The notes beneath the pieces are model-generated. The model saw nothing but the letters and a program-made list of their open reading frames with translations. It did not search any database and was not told where the DNA came from. This document shows positions 12,013 through 21,429 of a stretch of DNA of 64,000 nucleotides, one piece after another; positions within the stretch are counted from its first letter, which is position 1; each line of letters starts with the position of its first letter. Source of the DNA: Apium graveolens (taxonomy: Eukaryota; Streptophyta; Magnoliopsida; Apiales; Apiaceae); assembly GCF_009905375.1 (NCBI RefSeq), contig NC_133650.1:299769957-299833956 (forward strand), in the 5' to 3' direction. Both the position numbers and the translations under genes were made by a program.

Positions 12013-12022
12013 TTGCTTATAT
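12013..12022 (-). promoter_or_regulatory. TATA box upstream of the 88-aa ORF of copia I
   Basis: The minus strand reads CCTATATAAGC, 75-85 bases before the ATG at 11,939. The stretch between is CT-rich and has no upstream ATG, as in a normal plant 5' UTR. Confidence 0.5.
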
Positions 12023-12134
12023 AGGCAGGAGAATGCCAGGAGACGTAAAGAAATTTATTGCTTACAGGTGGAATTAATTCTACCTCGTCTCCCCAGACTT
12101 GGAAAAAAAAACATTCATTGGAAAGAGAAAACAT

Positions 12135-13374
12135 GGTTTAATGCGCACAAGAAGCAAGTAAAAGTTGATTGTTCAAGTACGAGTACCACTATCCCTAACC
12201 ATAGTGACTATTAATCTTCCACTTCAACATATTCAGGTTTAAACTGAGACTGTTAGGTCAAATTTTATCCACAAATAAGTCAAGTAAAGAATCAGACGTG
12301 AATATCAGAACTTAGACTTATATCAAAACTTAACAGTCATCAGAACATAATCTCTTAACTCGAAAAATGAATGCCTATCTTAGTAAATCCTCACACAAAT
12401 TTTGATTTATATTCTTCAGAACATAATCATCAGAACATGCAATCAAAACTTGTCCTCAGAATTTGTGCAATGTGACACAATGACTGTTCATCTAAAACAA
12501 CATAGATCACTACGGTGATTTTCATCATCATATGGAGTGGTTAGTGTGTGCATTAAGCTAAATATCAAACAAAGAGTAAAGTCTGATTCACTTCAGTACA
12601 TCTAGAAATAAGGCATAACTAAAACTTTGCTAAAGAGCTGTCAATATCCTGAAACCTACTGGTGAATGAGTTCATGCTTGAGTCCACCTCAACTATTGTG
12701 TGCTAATTTTGTGCATCTTTTTAAATTCCTTTTTACAGTGGCTTCTCAGTGTAAGTGAGTCACGACTGCTTATCAGAATTTATGCTAGTATCAGAGTATT
12801 TCTCCAGTAATCATAGAGTGTGAAAAGTCACCAAAAAAATATTTTATTTGCTTTTCTGATATATATTACTTAATACCAGCAATGCACTTGGGTCTTCCCT
12901 TCCACATTTTTACTCTAGATCTCAAAGGAGTACCTGATTTTTAATCCTTGTTTCATCATTTTTTTTCTTTTGATAAGTGAGGTTTATCAACACTTAGTTC
13001 ATTCAACAGGTTTACTAGCATCAAAACTTAACAGATGAGCAGCATTATTCTAGTTTGTGACTTAGTAATAAGATAGACAAAGTAAACTCAACTAAGCTCA
13101 ATTATCAGAATTTGCTAGTGTCAATAGATTTCCACAGAAATAATTACTTCTTACATGGGATCCCTTGTTTATTGAAGATTACTAGGTCAGCATCTAGCAC
13201 AGTTATCCTCATAGGATTGAATAGTTACCTAAATAGATATATCACTATCAGAGTTTAGAAACATTGATCAGACAACAGTCAGTACTTAAACAAATTTTTC
13301 AATTAAGCACAGAATACACAAAGAGATTAAATTCTGTAAATACTGATCATAAAGTCTGATGCACCAGAACAAAA
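12135..13374. other. Non-coding pol-to-accessory interval of copia I, motif-rich
   Basis: About 1.2 kb without a credible frame. It contains many copies or near-copies of ATCAGAACTTA (for example near 12,306, 12,330, 12,352, 12,418, 12,430 and 13,105). The same motif occurs in the LTRs and in the coding parts of the element. Confidence 0.6.
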
Positions 13375-15300
13375 CTAAGCAGATTTAGAGAAAGAACCTG
13401 AAACCATTCCAAGTTCATTTACTAATCTTGTAAAAGTAGATCCACACAATGGTTTTGTGAAGATATCTGCTAGTTGTTGATCTGTTGGAACAAAGTGCAA
13501 TTCCACTGTACCTTCATCTACATGTTCCCTAATGAAGTGGTATCTGATACTGATGTGCTTTGTCATAGAGTGTTGAACTGGATTACCTGTCATAGCAATA
13601 GCACTTTGATTATCACAGTAAATAGGGATTTTGAAATATGTTAACCCATAATCCAGTAACTGATTCTTCATCCAAAGAATCTGTGCACAACAACTTCCTG
13701 CAACAATATATTATGCTTCTGCAGTTGATGTAGAAATTGACTTTTGTTTCTTGCTAAACCAAGAAACCAATCTGCCTCCAAGAAATTGGCAGCTTCCACT
13801 TGTGCTTTTCCTGTCAATTTTGCAACCTACAAAATTTGCATCTGAGTAACCTATTAGTTTAAAATCTGATTCTCTGGGATACCATAATCCCAGATCAGCT
13901 GTTCCCTTAAGATATTTAAAAATTCTTTTCACAGCTGTTAAGTGAGGTTCTCTTGGATCTGCTTAAAATCTTGCACAAAGACAGGTAGCATACATGATAT
14001 CAGGTCTACTAGCAGTTAGATAGAGTAGAGAGCCAATCATACCTCTGTAATCAGTAATATCTACTGATTTACCAGTATCCTTATCCAGTTTTATTGCAGT
14101 GGCCATGGGAGTGGATGCACTTGAACAATCTTGCATTCCAAATTTCTTCAGCAAGTTTCTGGTGTACTTAGTTTGACAAATAAAAGTGCCTTCTTCATTT
14201 TGCTTGACTTGAAGGCCCAGAAAATAGCTAAGTTCCCCCATCATACTCATCTGATACCTTGACTGCATCAGTTTGGCAAACTTCTTGCAAAGTCTGTCAT
14301 TTGTAGACCCAAAAATGATATCATCAACATAAATCTGGACTAGAAGTAAGTCATTTCCATGCTTGAGGTAGAACAGTGTTTTGTCTATTGTTCCTCTGTT
14401 GAATCCACTTTCCAGAAGAAACTGGGCTAAAGTCTCATACCATGCTCTAGGAGCTTGCTTAAGTCCATAAAGTGCTTTATTAAGCCTGTAGACATAATCT
14501 GGATGTTTGGAATCTACAAAGCCTGGAGGTTGTTCAACATATACTTCCTCATCCAATTCTCCATTGAGAAAAGCACTTTTCACATCCATTTGAAAGACAG
14601 TAAACTTTTTGTGAGCAGCATAAGCCAAAAATATCCTTATGGCTTCTAACCTAGCAACTGGTGCAAATGTTTCATCATAATCAATTCCCTCTTGTTGAGA
14701 ATATCCTTTTGCAACCACCCTTGCCTTATTCCTTGTAATTATGCCATCACTGTCAGTTTTGTTTCTGAACACCCACTTTGTACCAACAACAGATCTATTC
14801 TTTGGTCTTGGCACTAGGGTCCAGACTTTGTTTCTTTCAAATTCATTTAACTCTTCCTGCATTGCTTACACCCAATCAGCATCTTGAAGAGCTTCTTCCA
14901 CTTTCTTTGGCTCAGTCTGAGAGAGAAAAGAATCGTAAAGACATTCGTTTGAAGTACCTGTTCTAGTTCTGACACCTGCATCAGGATTTCCAATTATCAA
15001 ATCAGGTGTATGTGATTTAGTCCACTTCCTTGTAGATGGAAGGTTTTCTCTAGAACTGTATGCTCCCCCATGATCCATGTTGTCTTCATTTTCATTTTCT
15101 GATGCTCCCCCTGAAACTATGCTCTCTGAGTTGGATTCTTCAGAATTTAGATTTTTAGCACTATCAGAACTTGGCTTATCAGAACTTGACGAATCAGAAC
15201 TTGAAGAGTCAGATGTATGTTCTGATGCTTCTTGAGATGTGGTAAGCTCTTGAGTATGCTCCCCCTGCACAGGTGCATCTTCCTTTGGCATAGTTACCAC
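13375..15300 (-). pseudogene. pol: Copia I pol: reverse transcriptase and RNase H
   Basis: Minus-strand frames 15,300-14,866, 14,862-13,963, 13,932-13,711 and 13,671-13,375 form the C-terminal half of a copia polyprotein. A Ser/Asp-rich linker leads into RT. RT shows [32 protein letters not shown] and the catalytic [10 protein letters not shown]. RNase H follows with GYSDANFVG, STAEA, YCDNQSAI and the C-terminal ADIFTKPL. Stops fall at about 14,863, 13,960 and 13,708, otherwise in frame. It normally copies element RNA to DNA in a virus-like particle. The stops mean no full protein is made from this copy. Confidence 0.9.
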
Positions 15301-15471
15301 AGTCTCAATAACATCAGAGTTTAATCCATCAGAGTTTACAGTATCAGGACTTAGACTGTCAGGATTATCAGTATCAGAATTTGAGTCTTCGTTTTCAAAT
15401 CTCAGCTGATCATGATCAATAAAATCTTCAAGACCAGTAATCTTCTTGTCATCAAAAGAGACATTGATAGA

Positions 15472-16724
15472 TTACATGACCACTCTTGTTCTCAAATTAT
15501 AGACTCTGAAGGCTTTTGTGGAAAGTGGATATCCAACAAAGATTCCTTCATCAGCTTTTAGATCAAATTTGGATAACTGTTCAGGATGAGTCTTGAGAAT
15601 AAAACACTTACATCCAAATACATGAAAGTACTTCAGATTTGGCTTCTTTTTCCTCACCATCTCATATGGTGTTTTTCCTTGCTTGTTAATGAGTGTTGCA
15701 TTTTAGTAAAATAAGCAGTCTGCACTGCTTCAGCCCAGAAATAGGTTGGAAGCTTTGCTTCTTCAAGCATTGTACGTGCAGCTTCAATGAGAGTTCTATT
15801 CTTCCTTTCAACAACTCCATTTTGCTGTGGAGTTCCAGGAGCAGAAAATTCCTGCTTAATTCCATGATTTTTGCAGAACTCTTCCATTATCAAATTCTTG
15901 AACTCAGTGCCATTATCACTCCTTATGGTTTTCACAGAATCTTTGACCAATTTATCCAGATGTTTGACATGATCAATCAGGATAGATGCAGTTTTACTTT
16001 TTGTGTGCAAGAAATACACCCATGTGTATCTGGTGAACTCATCCACTATGACCAACGCATATTTCTTCTTTGCAATAGACATGACATTCACTGGACCAAA
16101 TAGATCAACATGGAGTAGATGATAAGGCTCAAGAATTGATGATTCAGTCTTGCTCTTGAATGAAGATTTTCTTTTTTTGGCCTTCTGACAAGAATCACAA
16201 AGGCCATCAGGAGCAAATACTGACTTTGGCAGTCCTCTCACAAGATCTTTCTTGACTAGTTTATTTATATTGTTGAAATTTAAATGAGAGAGTTTCTTGT
16301 GCCAATTCCAGCTTTCTTCAATTGATGCTCTACTCATCAGACAGATTGCAGAACCATCAGTACTTGTTGAAAGCTTAGCTTCATAAATGTTACCACGCCT
16401 GTATCCTTTTAGAACAACTTTACCTTTGGATTTACTCACAACTTCACAGTGTTCTTCAAAGAAATCAACATGATAACCTCTGTCACAGATTTGACTTATA
16501 CTCAGCAGATTGTGTTTAAGTCCTGAGACCAGAGCTACATCTTTAATAATGACATTCCCAAGATTGATATTGCCATATCCCAATGTTTTTCCAATGTTGT
16601 CATCTCCATAAGAAACACTTGGGCCAGCTTTTTCCACAAAGTCTGATAGCAGGGCTTTATTTCCAGTCATATGTCCTGAACATCCACTGTCCAGAACTAG
16701 AATATTTTTCATGTTGCCCTGCAA
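15472..16724 (-). pseudogene. pol: Copia I pol: aspartic protease and integrase
   Basis: The minus-strand frame 16,724-15,654 begins with the protease active site LDSGCSGHMTG. It contains the integrase zinc-binding HHCC (WHKKLSHLN ... CDSCQKAKK) and the catalytic triad D (HVDLFGP), D (RSDNGTEF) and E (NGVVERKN). Near 15,700 a frameshift breaks integrase. The rest continues in the 15,660-15,472 frame (KKPNLKYFHVFGCKCF ... GYPLSTKAFRVYN). The protease lies in the same frame as gag, separated by three stops between 16,773 and 16,724. Confidence 0.9.
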
Positions 16725-16772
16725 TCACAAAGACCACTAATGATTAGTTTTAAGGACCCATACTTGCTTGGA

Positions 16773-18158
16773 TCATTTGGCCTTATCAAGTTTGTTAACG
16801 TTTGCAGCGGATTTAACATCAGAGTTTATGTTAACATTTTTCTTATCAGAATTTACACTATCAGACTTTGAATCTGAATTTACACTAGAAGGAATAATGG
16901 AAACTTTCTTCAAAGAAGGTTTTAATTGATAATAATCATAGTACAAACTATGATATTCCTTACAAGTATAAATGGAATGCCATAAACTACCACAATGGAA
17001 ACAAGGATTTTGTGGTTTATATCTAACAGACTGACTCTTAACTCCTGATTTTGAAGGTAGGGAGTTTATGTTCTTATTCTTCCTGCAAAAAGAGGCCAGA
17101 TGGTTAGAACTTCCACAGTTATGACATGTTTTCCTAAGAGCATCAGGAACAGGTTTATAATCATTGCTTTTATTTACACCTTTCTTTCCCTTCCTGAACT
17201 TCCTGTATGCAATATTTGTGATCCCTTTCACCATAAGAGCATACAGCTTCATCATCTCCTCATTAGCAGTAGTCTCAGACAAGCTTTCAGAATCTGAGTC
17301 ATCATCACTTTCAGAACTTGATGACTCAGTATCAGACTTTGTGAAAAGAGCTTTACCCTTGTCTTTTCTTGAGGTAGCTGCCTTGGGGGATTCTTCTTTA
17401 GCCTTAAGAACAACTGTCCTTGACTTTCCTCCTTTCCTCTTGCTTCTTTGTTCCATCTCAAGTTCATGAGTCTTGAGCATTCCATAAATTTCATCAAGAG
17501 TTGTTTCATCAAGACTGTAATTGTCTCTTATTGTTGTTGCCTTCAAATCCCAACATTCAGGAAGAGCTAACAGAAATTTAAGGTTTGAATCTTCAAGATC
17601 ATACTCCTTATTAACCAGTGACAGATCATTCAAGAGTTTGACAAATCTATCATATAAATCAGTCAATGACTCATTAGCCTTTGAGTCAAAGTGTTCATAC
17701 TCTTGAGTGAGTAATGTCTTCCTGTTCTTCTTAATTATATCAGTTCCCTGACACCTTGTTTCCAGAGCATCCCATATCTCCTTAGCAGTCTTGCAGTTAA
17801 TTACCCTGTTTGACATTACATTATCAATGGCACTATGTAGTAAGTGTCGTACCTTAGCATCCTTAGCAATTGATGCGATATCTTCAGCAGTATAATCACT
17901 CTTCTCCTTTGATACGGTCTTTGCTGCTTCACCTGCAACTGCAACAGCGAGCTTGGTTGGTTTGTGCGGCCCTTCCTTGATTCTATCAAGATATTCTGGA
18001 TCTGTAGCTTCCAGAAACATGGTCATCCTCACTTTCCATATGGCATATTCAGATGGTCTCAGTATGGGAACTCTGATGGTTTCATACCGACTTTGAATTT
18101 GTGTCTTTGGAGGTTCTTCAGTTTTGGTAGGCTTAGTTGGAGTTTCTATGTCAGACAT
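16773..18158 (-). CDS. gag: Copia I gag polyprotein, 461 aa
   Basis: An intact frame starts 43 bases inside the primer site. The N-terminal two thirds is a copia-type gag (YAIWKVRMTMFLEATDPEY, later AKEIWDALETRCQG). It is followed by a Ser/Asp-rich stretch and two CCHC-type zinc knuckles, CHNCGSSNHLASFC and CFHCGSLWHSIYTC. It would form the virus-like particle and bind element RNA. The position directly after the PBS fits the full-length transcript start in the right LTR. The frame ends KLDKAK with TGA before protease. A stop at this junction is known in SIRE-type elements, but here two more stops follow. Confidence 0.9.
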   Translation of the reverse strand: MSDIETPTKPTKTEEPPKTQIQSRYETIRVPILRPSEYAIWKVRMTMFLEATDPEYLDRIKEGPHKPTKLAVAVAGEAAKTVSKEKSDYTAEDIASIAKDAKVRHLLHSAIDNVMSNRVINCKTAKEIWDALETRCQGTDIIKKNRKTLLTQEYEHFDSKANESLTDLYDRFVKLLNDLSLVNKEYDLEDSNLKFLLALPECWDLKATTIRDNYSLDETTLDEIYGMLKTHELEMEQRSKRKGGKSRTVVLKAKEESPKAATSRKDKGKALFTKSDTESSSSESDDDSDSESLSETTANEEMMKLYALMVKGITNIAYRKFRKGKKGVNKSNDYKPVPDALRKTCHNCGSSNHLASFCRKNKNINSLPSKSGVKSQSVRYKPQNPCFHCGSLWHSIYTCKEYHSLYYDYYQLKPSLKKVSIIPSSVNSDSKSDSVNSDKKNVNINSDVKSAANVNKLDKAK

Positions 18159-18200
18159 GATTGTGTTTGGATCTTTAACTGTATGTGTGTTAACAGATAG

Positions 18201-18212
18201 GCTCTGATACCA
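18201..18212 (-). other. Primer binding site of copia I
   Basis: The minus strand reads TGGTATCAGAGC, a perfect match to the 3' end of plant initiator Met tRNA. It lies two bases inside the 5' LTR. Confidence 0.95.
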
Positions 18213-18214
18213 CT

Positions 18215-18806
18215 TGTTAGGTCACACACACTGTAGAGGGGGTGAATACAGTGTAAAGTACAATCAAATCGAACTTTAATATCTCAAGTAACAGAAAACA
18301 AACTTTATTGAAACAATAAACTCTGTTACAGTATAGAACTGTTACCTCTCAGTGATGAACAAATATCACGAGAGCTGCTAGGGTTACAATGAATAATCTC
18401 TTCGAATATGATAACACTTATAGTATAAACCCTATGTCTATGTTTATATACTACACAGTTACAAGATAATCGCTAATTGATATGGAATATAATTCTGCTT
18501 CCTAAAATATATCAATCAGATATCTTTTCTTCCAAGTATTTCATTCTTCACGGAACTCCTTCTTCATGCATATCTCTTCTTATGTTTATCTTGATCTTCT
18601 TTCCTTTAATCGGCTACTGTCCTTATCTAAACGTCCTTCAGCACTTAAGTTCTGATATCCATCTTCTGATGATTATCTCCTGATAATATAAGTACTGATA
18701 TCCTTAAGTCCTGACTTCCAGTAAGTATTGATTTATCCTGTTTAAGTAAGATTTGAAAACTAAACATAAATCATATTATCCATGACATTATCAAATATAT
18801 CTAATA
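18215..18806 (-). repeat. Copia I 5' LTR
   Basis: Direct repeat of 6,433-7,024, about 98% identical by eye. The outer end has mutated from AACA to AATA. It is followed by the ATCAT target duplication (18,807-18,811). Confidence 0.95.
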
Positions 18807-18889
18807 ATCATTATTTTACTTCTTATATTATAAGACACTCATTTTTTATCCTCAACAATCCAAGGGATTAATCAAATTTAGAGCATATG

Positions 18890-19114
18890 TCATGTATTCT
18901 TCGTTCTTCTCGGACTCAAAGGCCTCGACCCTTGGGATAGAATGATTCCAAAGGTCATCTCAACCTTATCTTTGTACGTTAACAAGAATGGCGTACCTCC
19001 TGCATTTACCTTGTAAGTGGCACGCGATTCACCCATAATATGGGAAGTAGATATTCTGCCGAAGCATTTCTCGAATACTCGGTCCTCTTCTTCAGTCCAT
19101 CCAGGACTATTCAC
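18890..19114 (-). pseudogene. Tat element integrase fragment
   Basis: The minus-strand frame contains RATYKVNAGGTPFLLTYKDK, which resembles the integrase segment ending in GxTPF.LxYG.E found in Ty3/gypsy elements. This puts the C-terminal part of integrase just right of the copia I insertion. Flanking sequence on the minus strand is broken by stops. Confidence 0.6.
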
Positions 19115-19410
19115 ATGGCCGTCTTGGCTTGCTTATTCACTTTGGACAAGCATGAATTAGGAGTCATGGACTATCTCCTCATAATTGTTTGTTTGCTTTA
19201 AATCCTTGTTGTTGAGCTGATGTTCATCATCCGTCACTAGGATTCACGGAAGTCCATATTCGTGTATCACACTTTCTCACGGAAATTGTGTCACTTGATT
19301 GGTGGTTATCATAGATAAATGTTTAGCCTCAATCCACCTTATGAAGTAACTTATGATTATTATCAGGAACTGCCTTTGGGCATTGGCTATGTGCGTGTTC
19401 CGGGCATCCA

Positions 19411-20618
19411 TTATATTTTCTTCTCATTATCTTTGTCATCAGCCATCATCTTCGACCGATGTAATCTAAATATAATACGTTTTGAGCGACATCCTTGCCC
19501 CCTGAGCGTAGCTTACGGTTCTTCTTATGTACTTTCTTCAAGGCCAACTCTGCTTTTCGAGGTTTCAGTATTTCAAGTAAGGAATCACAAACTACTTTTT
19601 CCATAAAGTCCTACAATCAGATTAAAGCCTTAAAGCTTTTTCAACATTTTTCATGCTCCCATGATATCGTCGGGTCACCGACTAGTTTCGAGTTGAGTGT
19701 CCTAGGCGACAATTCTTCACACATGTCGGTGCTATCAGTTTTGTATAAGTTTTTGGGTCTTCGTGACTTAGAAGTAAAAGCTTCTTGTGTAACTTTCTAT
19801 TTCCTAGGCAACGACCTTCATGCTTTCCTCCCTCGAGATGTAGCACTTAATAAATTGAGTCATGGCTTCACAAGTTTCTCATATTATTGTTCGTCATTTG
19901 AGAAATCCAATATCAAGACAAATGCCTTTTTTGTTTTGACGATCCATCAAAATAGAGAACCGAATATCACTTGAGTATCATCTCTTTCCCCCTCATGGGG
20001 TATGTCTTCCTGCCTTATATTTTCTTCTCATTATCTTTGTCATCAGCCATCATCTTCGACCGATGTAATCTAAATATAATACATTTTGAGCGACATCCTT
20101 GCCCCCTGAGCGTAGCTTACGGTTCTTCTTATGTACTTTCTTCAAGGCCAACTCCGCTTTTCGAGGTTTCAGTACTTCAAGTAAGGAATCACAAACTACT
20201 TTTTCCATAAAGTCCTACAATCAGATTAAATCCTTAAAGCTTTTCCAGCATTTTTCATGCTCCCATGATATCGTCGGGTCACCGACTAGTTTCAAGTTGA
20301 GTGTCCTAGGCGACAATTCTTCACAAATGTCGGTGCTATCAGTTTTGTATAAGTTTTTGGGTCTTCGTGACTTAGAAGTAAAAGCTTCTTGTGTAACTTT
20401 CTATTTCCTAGGCAACGACCTTCATGCTTTCCTCTCTCGAGATGTAGCACTTAATAAATTGAGTCATGGCTTCACAAGTTTCTCATATTATTGTTCGTCA
20501 TTTGAGAAATCCAATATCAAGACAAATGCCTTTTTTGTTTTGACGATCCATCAAAATAGAGAACCGAATATCACTTGAGTATCATCTTTTTCCCCCTCAT
20601 GGGGTATGTCTTCCTGCC
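19411..20618. repeat. Tandem duplication, 604-bp unit, two copies, inside the Tat element
   Basis: Bases 19,411-20,014 are repeated at 20,015-20,618 with only a handful of differences by eye. The unit ends CCCCCTCATGGGGTATG then TCTTCCTGCC. The duplicated + strand frames (159 aa each) are shadows. The Tat pol sense is minus, and there the unit is broken by stops. The near-identity suggests a duplication younger than the Tat insertion. Confidence 0.9.
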
Positions 20619-20634
20619 CCCCCCCCCCCCCCCC
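20617..20634. repeat. C homopolymer, 18 bases
   Basis: An uninterrupted run of C follows the end of the second 604-bp copy. Such a run is unusual in this AT-rich region and its length is prone to sequencing error. Confidence 0.9.
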
Positions 20635-20939
20635 GACTTTTTGGTTGTCAATAGGGCATTCAACCATGAAGTCAGTCAAATCTCGAACCTTTAACATGGT
20701 ATGTGTTTATACTAATTTCGTCAGACTCAATTGTCCATTTAAACAACCTTCCACTAGCCTCAGGGTTGTGCATTCTGCCCAACTACGGGGGCTAGTTTTT
20801 TAATATTACATACATGGAAATACAATTTAATTTTCTCACATCGTGGTCATGGCTAATGCGACCTTCTCAATATTGGAGTTATTCACATAAAACTTCATTA
20901 TCCTAGTGGGTGGATTGCTGAACCTCCATGTCTTTTCTC

Positions 20940-21420
20940 ACTGGGACAAATCTCAATTACGCAATTGAGTTTTCCATGTATGGATTTAGTGCTTCTTCGG
21001 GTGTTCCGGTCATCTGCTTCTTTAATTCCTCAAAGATTACCTTGCTCTTATTAGTCCATGAAAAGTCCTTTACCTTCTTCAACACCGTGAAGAAGGGAAA
21101 ACACTTGGTACTGAATTCGGAGATGATCCTCTCCTAAATTGCACTCTTTAGTTTATCCATGTTCTTAATGGAAGATGAAGGTTCCATCACAAGGAATTTT
21201 ATCAACATTGGCCTTGATTCCCCACTCAGAGATGTGGCTCAAAAATTTCCAAATCCTACCTCAAAGGCACACCTTGTAGGATTTAACATCATCTTGTGGT
21301 GTCTCAGTACTTCAAATACCTCTCGGAGGTGTTTTATGTATTCTTCCTTGTCCAGGCACTTAATTTTATTATACCATAGACTCTCATGGTCTTTCAATAG
21401 AGATGCTCAAAAAAATTTTA
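20940..21420 (-). pseudogene. Tat element reverse transcriptase and RNase H connection, decayed
   Basis: The minus strand near 21,400-21,240 reads EEYIKHLREVFEVLRHHKM and then LNPTRCAFEVGFGNF before a stop. This is the typical end of Ty3/gypsy RT. Further on (about 21,100-21,010) it reads KCFPFFTVLKK, FSWTNKSK and FEELKKQM, the usual RT to RNase H connection. Several stops and frame changes show it is dead. Confidence 0.75.
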
Positions 21421-21429
21421 CTTTCTAAC

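Larger units (their letters stand above)
6433..18806 (-). mobile_element. Copia I: Ty1/copia (Sirevirus/SIRE-like) retrotransposon, minus strand
   Basis: A structurally complete element of 12,374 bp. LTRs at 6,433-7,024 and 18,215-18,806 (592 bp each) differ at about 13 sites by eye. The 5-bp target duplication ATCAT (6,428-6,432 and 18,807-18,811) is perfect. The primer site is a perfect match to initiator Met tRNA, and a purine tract abuts the 3' LTR. Read right to left it encodes gag, then protease, integrase, RT and RNase H in copia order. After pol come a small ORF and a ~1,240-codon accessory ORF, in the position where some Sireviruses carry an env-like ORF. Stops in pol and the accessory ORF make it non-autonomous now. 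The lineage call rests on the size, the gag, and RT motifs such as [10 protein letters not shown]. Confidence 0.92.

Noticed and set aside
19495..20578. Two duplicated 159-codon + strand proteins
   Set aside because: They are mirror frames of a tandem duplication inside a minus-strand gypsy element and have no domain or promoter.
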